Shown here: positions 1 through 9,260 of the stretch, piece after piece | Layout of the letters: every line of letters starts with the position of its first letter | Numbering within the stretch: position 1 is the first letter of the stretch | Origin: Synechococcus sp. UW105 | GTDB taxonomy: Bacteria > Cyanobacteriota > Cyanobacteriia > PCC-6307 > Cyanobiaceae | NCBI RefSeq assembly: GCF_900473935.1 | Contig: NZ_UCNN01000019.1 | Location: 62,001 to 126,000 of the forward strand | Length of the DNA: 64,000 nucleotides | Reading direction: 5' to 3' | Made by a program: the position numbers and the translations under genes | Notes under the pieces: model-generated | The model's database searches: none | Told to the model about the DNA's origin: nothing | What the model saw: the letters and a program-made list of their open reading frames with translations, nothing else

Positions 1-510
1 AAGATGCACATTGTTGATTGGTGCGCAGATTGAACTCGTTAGCAGCTCACCTTTGCTGAGCTGCGTGATATTGCATGAAAAATTTGACTTGGAATAGTAT
101 TCATTGTAGTGATTCTTGCAATATGACTCCATTCCAAGTAAATCGCTGAAGATATATTCTTTTGCTTTTCTTGCTTTCATCTTTGCTGTCCCCTAAAGAG
201 TTGGTTGAGCATTTCTATAGGTTTTTATATATTAGCCTCTTTTTTGACTGTTTTCAGTTGCGTGAACTTCTTTGACTGTTGCGCTTTCCGGCCAGGCGAG
301 CTCCCGAATGCTCCATGTTGCGTTATGTTGTGTTGCTGGGGATCCAGCCATGCCCTGTGCAATGACGCAAGTGTGCATTGACGCTCCTCTTATTTTCTAA
401 ATTGCGTCCTTCTTAGGTGCGTTGATGATTCACTATTAAAAACAGTACTTCTATTTGGGCTCCCATTTCTGACTGGTTCGGTGTATGAATGACCTAGAGG
501 TGCAAATGCC
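1..510. other. AT-rich intergenic stretch, no gene seen
   Basis: No reading frame with convincing coding character was found on either strand; all frames are broken by frequent stops. The stretch is visibly richer in A and T than the rest of the window, which fits an accessory or regulatory region. A perfect 10-bp direct repeat, TTTGACTGTT, occurs at 243-252 and 271-280. Its meaning is unknown. A gene ending just left of the window cannot be excluded. Confidence 0.5.
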
Positions 511-834
511 ATGTCTAAAGAACAGTTGCATGCATTTATTGACAGGGCACGCGCTGATGAAAACTTTCGTTCTCAGCTTGCCACGCTAGATCCTCAGCAA
601 ATCATCGACTTTGCTGCTCAAAATGGCTTTGATTTTTCGGATGAAATCAAAGGGAGATTTATTAATCGGTGGAAAGGTGTTTATTTTTGCCCACAGGCCA
701 TTGAGGTTGGCCAACTGTGTCCGGGATTGGTGCCAGAAGGTTATAAAAATCTGATTCACTATGCGCAAACCACCTGTAGTTCTTCCACTCTCAAGGAAGA
801 GGAGAATGATTTTCGATCAGGTCAGCGATATTAG
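511..834 (+). CDS. Nif11-like leader peptide family protein
   Basis: The first ~50 residues match the Nif11 domain: MSKEQLHAFIDRARAD, then a short helix, then an acidic stretch ending near FDFSDEI. In this family the domain often serves as the leader of ribosomally made, modified peptides, and marine Synechococcus carry many copies. After the leader come ~55 residues with three cysteines (FCPQ, LCPG, TTCS). There is no double-glycine cleavage site at the junction, so a precursor role is unproven. The start is supported by an AGAGGTG ribosome site upstream of the ATG. The 3' end overlaps the convergent DUF2237 gene by 4 bp. No modifying enzyme is nearby. The family call is firm; the function is open. 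Confidence 0.8.
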   Translation: MSKEQLHAFIDRARADENFRSQLATLDPQQIIDFAAQNGFDFSDEIKGRFINRWKGVYFCPQAIEVGQLCPGLVPEGYKNLIHYAQTTCSSSTLKEEENDFRSGQRY

Positions 835-1196
835 TGGTTTTGTGTAGAAAATAATTTTAGGATTGCAAGTGGGATTGCTCGAGCTGCAGAGCAGTCTGTT
901 GATTCGAGCATCACAGGTGGTGCCATTCCGTCACGCCTTGCTTGATCCCATCGTGACGAGCATAAACACCAATGATCACCAGGTTTGAGTCCTGGAAAAT
1001 CGAGGAATGGGATCGGATCAATGAGATTATTGCCCTGAGAATACGTGTAGGAAAGAAAGTTTTCAGTCATGATGCAACACACTGAATGGTTGCCTAAGTC
1101 TGAGGGGTCTGTTCTGCAGTAACCATCCAAGTACCACCCCGTTATTGGCTTGCAGCCACATTCGAGCAATGGTTCTCCGAATACATTTAATAGCAT
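831..1196 (-). CDS. DUF2237 family protein
   Basis: A 121-residue protein matching the DUF2237 family over its whole length. Hallmarks are the N-terminal NVFGEPLLECGCKP, a TGWYLDGYCRTDPSDLGNHSVC segment here split as TGWYLDGYC and DLGNHSVC, an MTENFL segment, and FPGLKPGDHWCLC followed by RWDQA. The conserved cysteines and the GDxWCLC motif are intact. The family is widespread in bacteria and its biochemical role is not established; metal or thiol chemistry would fit the cysteines but is only inference. It lies convergent to the Nif11-like gene and has no operon partner. Confidence 0.85.
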   Translation of the reverse strand: MLLNVFGEPLLECGCKPITGWYLDGYCRTDPSDLGNHSVCCIMTENFLSYTYSQGNNLIDPIPFLDFPGLKPGDHWCLCSSRWDQARRDGMAPPVMLESTDCSAARAIPLAILKLFSTQNH

Positions 1197-1648
1197 CTCT
1201 CAGTCGCTTAAGGCCCTGTACCTAAGGCTCATATGATCCCTTGAATTGTAAATTTAGGCCCTTAAGTTGTTCAATCAGCACTAATGCTCACAGTGGCTTG
1301 TTGCACTGCTGTTGTGTTTTGCTGCACTTGCATTCTTTCTTTCCTGGACTGTTTCATGGCTCTGTCTGAACGTCCTGATGCTTTTCGTTGGATTGACCAT
1401 GCTGTTCGCTGCAGTTTTGGTTGGTTGCTAACGACATGATTGGCTTGTTTTTCTGCCGCTTCATCGCATGCCCAGCTCTTGCCTCGGGATCAATGCTTTT
1501 ATTCATATGATCTTCTTCCTGTGGTCTAGATGTTCGTGGTGATCATGTCTATGAATTTCGTCTTGATTGTTTGGTGTTTCTAAGTTTTTCTTTCCCACTC
1601 CCCCTTTGGAAATGGTGGTATTGCTTGAGATGCCTATTTTTACTCTCG
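1197..1648. other. Intergenic stretch with only a weak small ORF
   Basis: No recognisable gene. The only candidate is the 51-codon cysteine-rich frame listed separately at 1284-1439. The remainder is T-rich with no hairpin followed by a T-run. Promoters for the DUF2237 gene should lie at its left end, but no convincing -10/-35 pair could be picked. Confidence 0.4.
1284..1439 (+). CDS. Possible small cysteine-rich peptide (weak)
   Basis: An ATG-started frame of 51 codons. The first half is hydrophobic with six cysteines (MLTVACCTAVVFCCTC and a later Cys); the second half is polar and begins at an internal Met (MALSERPDAF). No Shine-Dalgarno sequence stands out and no family is recognised. Codon use is not clearly coding. 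It may be chance or a gene remnant; it is listed because it is the only open frame in this gap. Confidence 0.18.
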   Translation: MLTVACCTAVVFCCTCILSFLDCFMALSERPDAFRWIDHAVRCSFGWLLTT

Positions 1649-2080
1649 TTAGTTGCGGCAGCAGCTCAAGGCAATGGAGCGGTAATTGAAGTAATCGTTG
1701 TTGATGATGAAATCAACATCGCCTGAAACGAATTCCTCAGACTGAATGCCGAACAAACGGAATTGGAAGCTTTCCTGTGGAGCGATCACTTTGTTGATCG
1801 TGTATGAAATTGTGTTGTCGATTGGGGTGAAGCTGCCGCGTGCTCCATCGGCTGTCTGTAGCTGTAGGGCGTTGTGCAGGCGTTGATCGACATCGAGATC
1901 ATTGAAGGTTTTGGGTTCAGCTGAGAAATTGCTGACTTCTGCGATCAACTCCAGTTGGCGGCTGCCTCGCTCTTCGATGGATGCTTTGAAGCTCATCTCA
2001 CGTGTGGGGTCGCTGCACGCTGTTAGCACGACCGCTAGTGCGCTGGCACCAACTGCCAGGCGACCTGGAGCAAAGACCAT
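1649..2080 (-). CDS. Hypothetical lipoprotein
   Basis: A 143-residue protein with a lipoprotein signal: a hydrophobic segment after GRL, then the lipobox LTAC with the lipidated cysteine at residue 22, followed by SDPT. The mature part is mostly beta-like (IEERGSRQLELIAEVSNFS), which suggests a small extracytoplasmic domain. No known family was recognised. It stands alone, with gaps on both sides. The export call is well supported by the lipobox; the function is unknown. Confidence 0.7.
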   Translation of the reverse strand: MVFAPGRLAVGASALAVVLTACSDPTREMSFKASIEERGSRQLELIAEVSNFSAEPKTFNDLDVDQRLHNALQLQTADGARGSFTPIDNTISYTINKVIAPQESFQFRLFGIQSEEFVSGDVDFIINNDYFNYRSIALSCCRN

Positions 2081-2163
2081 TATGTTTCCTCCAGCACTCC
2101 GAAAGTGTGGTTTGATCTAAGCATCCTAATCATTGGTTTTCAGTAAGGATCGGATTTGCTGTT

Positions 2164-2352
2164 GTGATTTGCATTTGTTTGTATGGAGTCGCTTGGGCTC
2201 TTGGTTTTGCTTGGGCTCTCATTTCCGGCTTGGGCTCACTTCAAGGCTTAATTCATCTCGTGGTTGGCTTTGCTTTTTTGGGACTTTCCGGTATTGGCGA
2301 TCTTCGTGATGTGGATGGTTGGCTCCCTTTTTCTTCTCTATCCTTCGCATAG
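2164..2352 (+). CDS. Possible small membrane protein (weak)
   Basis: A GTG-started frame of 62 codons, mostly hydrophobic, with about two possible membrane segments (residues ~5-22 and ~28-45). It has no internal Met to offer a better start and no clear ribosome site. It ends 27 bp before the NHLP-like gene, so co-transcription is possible. No family recognised. It is included as a low-confidence candidate in the 300-bp gap. Confidence 0.25.
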   Translation: MICICLYGVAWALGFAWALISGLGSLQGLIHLVVGFAFLGLSGIGDLRDVDGWLPFSSLSFA

Positions 2353-2379
2353 ATCATTTCACAGCATTGCTGGCGAGTA

Positions 2380-2787
2380 ATGGCGTTTCAACTTCAGGAT
2401 TTCTTTGCTCCGTGGTTGAACAGCACGCCAGAGCGGCGTGCACTCTTCCTTTCGGATCCTCGCCGTGCCATGGAAGAAATCGTGGGTGTGCCGGAAGACA
2501 TTCCAGTGCGCGTTGAGCACTTGAGCGGACAGGTTTGGTTCCAGGCTTCGATTCCCAAGCTTCCGATGGAGGGTGAGGGGTCATTGTTGGCCATGCGCCA
2601 GAGCAATGAACGAATCAATCGCTGTCCTGTACTCAGGGTGTCAGGCCGTGAATTTATCAAGAATCATGTTCAGATCCTCGCTGAGTATGGGATCAAAGTG
2701 CCTGAAGATGTGATTGTTCGGATTGATGATCGACCGGATGGATATCTTCATTTTCGAGTGCGTCTTGACACCCTTTATCAGGCTTGA
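2380..2787 (+). CDS. Protein with two NHLP-leader-like modules
   Basis: A 135-residue protein in which two stretches resemble the N-terminal domain of nitrile hydratase alpha and the NHLP leader of modified peptides. The first runs about residues 16-60 (DPRRAMEEIVGVPEDIPVRV). The second runs about 88-131 (HVQILAEYGIKVPEDVIVRI, followed by a YLHFRV strand). In both, a helix leads into a G-x-x-V/I-P-E-D turn and a V-R-V/I strand. The spacer is ~25 residues. There is no double-glycine cleavage site and no Cys/Ser/Thr-rich core at the C-terminus, so it is probably not a classical precursor. The nearby Nif11-like gene belongs to the other leader class. Homology is inferred by eye; function unknown. 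Confidence 0.6.
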   Translation: MAFQLQDFFAPWLNSTPERRALFLSDPRRAMEEIVGVPEDIPVRVEHLSGQVWFQASIPKLPMEGEGSLLAMRQSNERINRCPVLRVSGREFIKNHVQILAEYGIKVPEDVIVRIDDRPDGYLHFRVRLDTLYQA

Positions 2788-2794
2788 GTCTTTC

Positions 2795-3052
2795 TTAGGA
2801 ATGAAAGAGTAGAACCAGTCCCTGGGTGACCTGATGGAATTCTCTCTCTTCCCTGCTTAGATCTAGGCCCACTTCCAATCCTTCTTTCAGGGCATGATCA
2901 AAAGGTGGGGTTGAAGGCGTGCTGCCATTGCTCCAAAGAGCTGCAATTCCTACTGGTGTGGCATGCCAACTAAAACAATCGGTCGTTCCGATTGCTGGTT
3001 CGCTGAGGGAATCCTCCAGCAATGCGTTGATCGGCAGTGGTTTGGTCGCCAT
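2795..3052 (-). CDS. Conserved-looking hypothetical protein
   Basis: An 85-residue protein counted from the Met of MATKPLPINALLEDSL; the frame extends 12 codons further upstream to another Met, but that would run toward the divergent glycosyltransferase promoter. The protein is soluble, with no signal or membrane segment, and ends in a hydrophobic GLVLLFHS. It lies 7 bp from the convergent NHLP-like gene. No family was recognised. Codon use is consistent with a real gene. Confidence 0.5.
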   Translation of the reverse strand: MATKPLPINALLEDSLSEPAIGTTDCFSWHATPVGIAALWSNGSTPSTPPFDHALKEGLEVGLDLSREEREFHQVTQGLVLLFHS

Positions 3053-3127
3053 GTCCCATAGCTTCGGGATTCGCTCTTGCCTGTGCAATCAGCTGAGAGA
3101 CTTCGTGATGTAGATGTTTGCGGTGGC

Positions 3128-4366
3128 ATGACCGTCCAGCCCTCCATGGACTTGCCGCAGCGCATTGCTTTGGTACATGAGTGGTTCACCCCCCGTTCTG
3201 TTGGTGGTGCAGAGCAGGTTGTCGAAGCGATCGATCGCTTGCTCATTGCCCAAGGCCGAAGGCCTGACCTGGCGGCACTCGTTGATGGAGAAAGCAACCT
3301 TTCCCACAGTCCATGGAGTGGTCGCCGCATCCTGACCAGTCCCATTCAACATTTGCCCTGGGGAGTGAGTCATGTGCAGCAATACCTGCCTCTGCTCCCC
3401 TTGGCGATTGAGCAGATCGATCTCACTGACTACCCCCTGGTGATCAGCAGCAGCCACCTCGTCGCCAAAGGGGTGCTCACCTCCCCGGATCAGTTGCACG
3501 TCAGTTATGTCCACACCCCAGTCCGTTACGCCTGGGATCAGATGCATGCCTACCTGCGTCGTTCCGCCCTGGCGCGTCGTGGCCTCGGCCCGCTGATCCG
3601 CTGGCAATTGCATGCCTTGCGCCAATGGGACCAGCTCAGTGCGGCCAGGGTGGATGTTCTTGTTGCTAACTCTCGATTCACGGCAAGACGGATCCGTCAG
3701 TTCTGGCGCCGTGAGGCTCAGGTGCTTCATCCGCCTGTGCAGGTCGATCGTTTCCGTTGGGATCAGCCCCGGGATGAGGTTTACCTCTGCGTTTGCCGTC
3801 TTGTCCCCTACAAGCGTGTGGATGTGGTTGTCGAGGCTTTCAATCGGATGCGCCTTCCGCTTCTGGTGGTGGGCGACGGTCCTGAACGCAGTCGACTGGA
3901 ACGTTGTGCCGGCCCCACAGTGCAGATCCTTGGTCGCCAGAGTCCAGCGCAGGTCGAGGCTCTGATGGCGCGCTGTCGGGCTTTTGTGTATGCAGGTCTT
4001 GAGGATTTCGGCATCGCTCCTGTTGAGGCGATGGCTTCTGGTGCGCCGGTGATTGGTCTGGCGCGTGGCGGGCTGCTCGATAGTGTGCGTTGTGCCGCTG
4101 CAGGTGTGAAGCAGCCAACTGGGGTGCTTTTCCCACACCAGACTGCTGAGTCTGTTGTTGACGCCGTTGAGTGGTTTGAGCAGGCCAGGCTTTGGCGTGA
4201 ACTGGTGCCTGAGCAGATGCGGCAATGGGCGGAACGGTTCAGACCGGAGGCATTCGCATCGCGTTTTGAGACGTTGTTAAGACGGGCCTGGGAAGATCAC
4301 TCCCAGGCCTATGCCGTTGCCGCGAGTGACCCTGCAGCGCTGCTGGGTTTGAGCGACTGCGATTGA
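3128..4366 (+). CDS. Glycosyltransferase, GT4 family
   Basis: A GT-B fold glycosyltransferase that transfers a sugar from an activated donor, probably during surface polysaccharide or O-antigen assembly. The N-terminal domain opens with IALVHEWFTPRSVGGAEQV, the GT4 acceptor-side glycine loop, and holds YVHTPVRYAWD. The C-terminal domain has VCRLVPYKRVDVVVEAF and the donor-binding EDFGIAPVEAMASG with its E-x7-E pair. Two starts are possible: the ATG used here (MTVQPSMDLP) or one 17 codons upstream; the conserved sequence begins just after. The next gene is a polyprenyl-phosphate sugar transferase ~26 bp downstream, which supports a joint role in glycan synthesis at the inner membrane. The sugar specificity cannot be read. 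Confidence 0.9.
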   Translation: MTVQPSMDLPQRIALVHEWFTPRSVGGAEQVVEAIDRLLIAQGRRPDLAALVDGESNLSHSPWSGRRILTSPIQHLPWGVSHVQQYLPLLPLAIEQIDLTDYPLVISSSHLVAKGVLTSPDQLHVSYVHTPVRYAWDQMHAYLRRSALARRGLGPLIRWQLHALRQWDQLSAARVDVLVANSRFTARRIRQFWRREAQVLHPPVQVDRFRWDQPRDEVYLCVCRLVPYKRVDVVVEAFNRMRLPLLVVGDGPERSRLERCAGPTVQILGRQSPAQVEALMARCRAFVYAGLEDFGIAPVEAMASGAPVIGLARGGLLDSVRCAAAGVKQPTGVLFPHQTAESVVDAVEWFEQARLWRELVPEQMRQWAERFRPEAFASRFETLLRRAWEDHSQAYAVAASDPAALLGLSDCD

Positions 4367-4392
4367 GTAGGGTGAGACGCATGGGAGACAGG

Positions 4393-5151
4393 ATGGCCAA
4401 TGCCCCGCGTCGCATTGTGTTTCCTGGCCGTGGTGCGTCCCTGAAGCGAAGGGCCAGCCGTCGTCATCTCGCTCTGCTTGCAGCACCTCCTTCGACCCTC
4501 ACTGCCAGGGCTCTCGTCCGTCGCCAGAGCACCACAGGTCGCAGCCTCAAGCGCACCGGTGACGTGCTGTTCGCTCTGAGCATGCTCATTCTTGGCTCGC
4601 CGCTCTTTCTTGCCCTGGCCTTGCTCGTGAAGGTGAGTTCACCAGGTCCGGTCTTCTATGTGCAGCGCCGGGTGGGCCGTGGTTATCGCCATTTCGGATG
4701 CATCAAGTTCCGAACCATGCGTTCGGATGCCGATCGCGTGCTCGCCAGCGTGCTGGCTGAATCAGCCGAGATGCGGGCTGAATTTGAAAGGGATTTCAAG
4801 CTGCGCCAAGATCCTCGGATCACCAGGATCGGTCGTTTCTTACGCCGTTCGAGCTTGGATGAACTGCCCCAGTTCCTCAATGTGCTTCTGGGTGAGATGA
4901 GTGTGGTCGGTCCACGTCCCATCGTCGACAAGGAGATCGAGCGTTATGGCCCTTACATGCAGGAAGTGTTGGCTGTTCGGCCTGGTCTCACAGGGCTGTG
5001 GCAGGTGAGCGGGCGCAATAACCTCAGCTATGCCAAGCGGGTGCGCCTCGATGTGGCCTATGCCCGCGGCCGCTCTTTCCTGCTCGATTTCGCCATCATC
5101 CTCCGGACCTTCGGGGTGCTTCTGTTGCCAATGGATCGCGGTGCCTATTGA
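4393..5151 (+). CDS. Polyprenyl-phosphate sugar transferase (WcaJ/PglC type)
   Basis: Transfers a sugar phosphate from a nucleotide sugar to undecaprenyl phosphate, the first membrane step of exopolysaccharide or O-antigen units. The sequence has the family order: a basic N-terminus, KRTGDVLFA leading into one membrane hairpin, then SPGPVFYVQRRVG, IKFRTMRSDAD, LRRSSLDELPQFLNVL, GPRPIV and RPGLTGLWQVSGR. It is a short form without the multi-spanning N-terminal region of WbaP. The chosen ATG has GGAG five bases upstream; TTG at 4363 and ATG at 4381 are alternatives. It follows the GT4 gene closely and its 3' end overlaps the convergent cbiB by 7 bp. Confidence 0.92.
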   Translation: MANAPRRIVFPGRGASLKRRASRRHLALLAAPPSTLTARALVRRQSTTGRSLKRTGDVLFALSMLILGSPLFLALALLVKVSSPGPVFYVQRRVGRGYRHFGCIKFRTMRSDADRVLASVLAESAEMRAEFERDFKLRQDPRITRIGRFLRRSSLDELPQFLNVLLGEMSVVGPRPIVDKEIERYGPYMQEVLAVRPGLTGLWQVSGRNNLSYAKRVRLDVAYARGRSFLLDFAIILRTFGVLLLPMDRGAY

Positions 5152-6188
5152 GGCCACAGTCCAGCGCTTAACAGGCCAATGCCAAGGGGAACCAGCAGCC
5201 ATAACCCTTCCAGCCGCATGCTGAAGTTCAGGATTCGTCGTACCCCAGCAGCATCGGCATCGGGGAAGCCTTCTGCCAGCAAGGGTTTGTTCACCCAGTG
5301 GTCTTGGTAACGGTTGCGTCCACCAAGGCACAGTCCGGCGCAGTGGGCGTAGATCGCTTCGGCCCTGCCTGCATTGGGAGATGGGTCTGGCTTCCCGTCC
5401 CGTTCGGCGGCGGTCACGAGGTCCCACCATTGCCTCCAGGAGCGTGTGGTGAGGGGCAGGCTCAGCATCACAAGCCGGCACGGTACCCACACCATCAGGT
5501 CGTCCAGGCGGGCGCCGGCACTTCCTAGCCAGCGCAGACGTTCTCGGCGGTATCCCAGCATGGAATCCAGGGTGCTGGCGGCCTTGAAGGCCCAGGCCAG
5601 GGCCAAAGGACCTGGCCACGCATCGTTGATGAGCCAGACCATCAATCCCATCACCATCCAGAACAACGGTGCAAACAGACCGTCGACGGCATTTTCGGCT
5701 GCTGTTTCGGCTGCCGCACGCAGCATTTCGTTGGCTTCCAGCTTGCTGGTGTCTCGGCCCACGATCCATTGGAGGCGAGTACGGGCTTTGGCGAGGTCAT
5801 CGTGCTCGAGGGCAGTGAGGACCGCCAGAACGGCTTGCTCCAGGCTGCGCCCGGCGAGGGCACTGGCCAGTCCGATCACCGTTAGCGTCATCGCCGAGAT
5901 GGCCACCCAATCGAGATGGCCGAGCCAACGACCCAAGCTCAGTTGTTCCAGGAGCCAACCGCTAAGCCCGCTCACACCCACCATTGACACGGTGATCACC
6001 AGGCCGGAGAGTTTTAGCTGCTTCGGGTTGTCTCCGGCCCAGGCTTCCGCTCGCTGGCGCATCTGGGAGATCCACCAACCCATGACCATCACGGGATGGG
6101 GCCATCCGAGCGGATCGCCGATGCAGCGATCGATCAGAGCTGCCACCAGGATGGCTTCGGCTGCCAAGGCAGCTGAGGACAGCATCAT
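5145..6188 (-). CDS. cbiB: Adenosylcobinamide-phosphate synthase CbiB/CobD
   Basis: A membrane enzyme of cobalamin (here probably pseudocobalamin) synthesis that attaches the aminopropanol-type linker to adenosylcobyric acid. The N-terminus has the family's IDRCIGDPLGWPHPVMVMGW motif, followed by four to five membrane segments and the conserved AAETAAENAVDGLFAPLFW and KAASTLDSMLGY blocks near the middle. The length of 347 residues is normal. It overlaps the upstream permease by 4 bp (ATGA), so the two are translationally coupled. No cobalamin riboswitch was seen upstream. Confidence 0.93.
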   Translation of the reverse strand: MMLSSAALAAEAILVAALIDRCIGDPLGWPHPVMVMGWWISQMRQRAEAWAGDNPKQLKLSGLVITVSMVGVSGLSGWLLEQLSLGRWLGHLDWVAISAMTLTVIGLASALAGRSLEQAVLAVLTALEHDDLAKARTRLQWIVGRDTSKLEANEMLRAAAETAAENAVDGLFAPLFWMVMGLMVWLINDAWPGPLALAWAFKAASTLDSMLGYRRERLRWLGSAGARLDDLMVWVPCRLVMLSLPLTTRSWRQWWDLVTAAERDGKPDPSPNAGRAEAIYAHCAGLCLGGRNRYQDHWVNKPLLAEGFPDADAAGVRRILNFSMRLEGLWLLVPLGIGLLSAGLWPQ

Positions 6189-7243
6189 GGCTGCAGCGAT
6201 GCCGTTGCTCGCGCCTGGGTTATGGCTAGCAGGATGAAGCCCGCTGCGACGAGAGGCAGGGCCACATCCAGAGACATCAGCTGGCAGATCAAGCCGAGGC
6301 CGATACTGCCGACCAGACCGCCCACGGCACCGGAGCGCACCAGCACCTGCCAGCGCAGGGGGGCATCCCCAAGTGGTGTGAGCTGATCGACGAGGGCGGC
6401 ATCACTTGCAGCGGCCATGGCCCCAATCGGGATGAACAGCATCACAGCCAACCAGGCCGGCACACTCCACTGGCTCAAGACAAGCAGTGCACAGATCAGT
6501 AGATAGCGCAGAGACCGGTGCATGCTTGGCGTCCAGCGGACGAGAGCACGACCCAGTCCATAGGCCGCCAGCACCATGGCGAAATCGAAGCATTTGCCTC
6601 CATCCACCTCACGCACCCAGAGAGCCAGAAGGGCAAACAGACCACCCATCACCATGCCTTGCAGTGCGCAGGAGCGGCTCCAGGGCAGCGTGATTGCAGC
6701 CGTACCGGTGCCTGGTGATGGTCTGTCAGAGGTGTCTCTTCGTGCGGCCACAACGGCCAGAGGTAGCAGCAGGATCAGAGCTGGGAGGAACTGGCGGAGC
6801 GCAGGAAACAGCATCGCTGCGAGCAGATTGCCGATCAGGGCACCGATCTCCTGACCACTGCGCAACCGTTGCATCGAGCCTCCGGCGTGGCTGATCAAGT
6901 GCCGCTGCAGCGGCAGGATCGAGATTTCTTGGCCAAGAGCAAACAGCAGCACTGCTAGATAGCTGCCCAGCAGCAGGAGGGAGGGCTGGCTGGCCATGGG
7001 CTTCATGGCCAGGCTGATCCCGATCAAGGCCAACACCGCCAGAAGCTGAAGGCCATAACCGCGGGAATGACGCTTGAGCTGCAGCAGCAGAGGCAGGGCC
7101 CCCAGGGCAGGTAGCAGGCTGTTGAGGAGAGGAGAGGCGGTCAGTCCGCTCACCATCCAGACCGTTGCCGCCAGTGTGAGATTGACTCCGGCCTGGGCTG
7201 AGGCCTGGAGCAACATGGGCGTTGGACGCAATCGATCTGCCAT
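6185..7243 (-). CDS. MFS-like membrane transporter, substrate unknown
   Basis: A 352-residue integral membrane protein with about ten hydrophobic segments and short polar loops, resembling a shortened major facilitator permease. A loop with QRHLISHAGGSMQRLRSGQE between early and middle helices is typical of such carriers. Its stop overlaps the start of cbiB, so it may move a corrinoid, a precursor or an unrelated solute; this is inference from context only. It is shorter than the usual 12-helix MFS protein. It lies 157 bp downstream of ilvC and is separated from it by a strong hairpin, so the pair probably has its own promoter. Confidence 0.6.
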   Translation of the reverse strand: MADRLRPTPMLLQASAQAGVNLTLAATVWMVSGLTASPLLNSLLPALGALPLLLQLKRHSRGYGLQLLAVLALIGISLAMKPMASQPSLLLLGSYLAVLLFALGQEISILPLQRHLISHAGGSMQRLRSGQEIGALIGNLLAAMLFPALRQFLPALILLLPLAVVAARRDTSDRPSPGTGTAAITLPWSRSCALQGMVMGGLFALLALWVREVDGGKCFDFAMVLAAYGLGRALVRWTPSMHRSLRYLLICALLVLSQWSVPAWLAVMLFIPIGAMAAASDAALVDQLTPLGDAPLRWQVLVRSGAVGGLVGSIGLGLICQLMSLDVALPLVAAGFILLAITQARATASLQP

Positions 7244-7351
7244 CGCCGCAGGGAGTGTGGGGTGATTGCTTGCTCTTTCACCTTGCCTGTTCTCGAGCCC
7301 CGGTGCATCGGATGCAAAAGCTCGAATCGGGCGCGCGCTGCCTCGACAGAT

Positions 7352-7382
7352 CCAGGGGTGGGGCCTCAGGCTCCACCCCTGG
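7352..7382 (-). terminator. Hairpin terminator after ilvC
   Basis: A 14-bp stem (CCAGGGGTGGGGCC paired with GGCTCCACCCCTGG, one G-T pair) with a 3-base loop, 18 bp past the ilvC stop. No T-run follows on the minus strand, so termination may be imperfect or the hairpin may mainly protect the 3' end. Confidence 0.6.
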
Positions 7383-7399
7383 AGAGATCACTCGTTCAA

Positions 7400-8467
<1,068 letters not shown>

Positions 8468-8593
8468 TCATCACTGCGGTCTTGATTGTGATGAGTGCTT
8501 TCACCAGGTTTTTTTCTCTGGCCAAGGCTGTGGACCGCTTGGTCCAATCCCCAGCCAATGATGCCTCGGTCGACGCCTGTCAGTGGGTGGGAA

Positions 8594-9196
8594 TCAGGCG
8601 TCGTTGGGATGGGCGATGACGCGATCGATCAGGCCGTAGTTTTTCGCTTCTTCCGCGCTGAGGAAGTAGTCGCGATCGGTGTCCTTTTCGATCTTCTCGA
8701 AGCTCTGGCCTGTCATGTCGGCCATCGAGCGGTTCAGCATTTCTTTCATTCGAAGGATTTCGCGGGCTTCGATCTCGATATCGCTTGCCTGGCGCTGCGC
8801 TGTTCCTCCCAGGGGTTGGTGGATCATGATCCGGCTATGGGGCAATGCCAGGCGTTTGCCTTTGGTGCCTGCACCCAGCAGGAATGCGCCCATGGAGGCC
8901 GCGAGGCCAACGCAGATCGTTACCACGTCACTTTTGACGTATTGCATGGTGTCGTAAATCGCCAGGCCGGCGGTCACCGATCCGCCTGGAGAGTTGATGT
9001 AGAGATAGATCGGCTTGCTGCTGTCTTCGGAGTCGAGGTAGAGCATCTGGGCAACCAGGCTGTTGGCGATGCCGTCATTCACCTCCTGGCCAAGGAAGAG
9101 GATGCGTTCGACGCCGAGGCGGGTGTAGATGTCGACCCAGCGCTCCATCTGGCTGCCGGGCAGGCGGTAGGGGACGCTGGGGGTACCGATCGGCAT
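8594..9196 (-). CDS. clpP3: ATP-dependent Clp protease proteolytic subunit ClpP3
   Basis: A catalytic serine peptidase subunit of the cyanobacterial ClpP3/ClpR core, which pairs with ClpC for protein turnover. The catalytic Ser is in LAASMGAF (residue 101) and the catalytic His in MIHQP (residue 126); the Asp lies in the DTDRD segment. The start used gives [14 protein letters not shown], the usual N-terminus; a longer frame upstream is proline-rich and unlikely. It lies 64 bp downstream of clpR, the conserved cyanobacterial order, so the two are probably co-transcribed. Confidence 0.94.
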   Translation of the reverse strand: MPIGTPSVPYRLPGSQMERWVDIYTRLGVERILFLGQEVNDGIANSLVAQMLYLDSEDSSKPIYLYINSPGGSVTAGLAIYDTMQYVKSDVVTICVGLAASMGAFLLGAGTKGKRLALPHSRIMIHQPLGGTAQRQASDIEIEAREILRMKEMLNRSMADMTGQSFEKIEKDTDRDYFLSAEEAKNYGLIDRVIAHPNDA

Positions 9197-9260
9197 GGGT
9201 CCGTTGGGTGGGTTGAAAGGAAGCGGAAGAGGTTGAGGCTGCTGAGGGGTGGGCTGCGGG

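Noticed and set aside
3089-4225. A 378-codon minus-strand frame
   Set aside because: Antisense shadow of the GT4 glycosyltransferase; composition is His/Arg/Thr-rich.
5145-7399. Cobalamin riboswitch upstream of the permease-cbiB pair
   Set aside because: No B12-box-like or long structured leader could be recognised; only the ilvC hairpin lies there.
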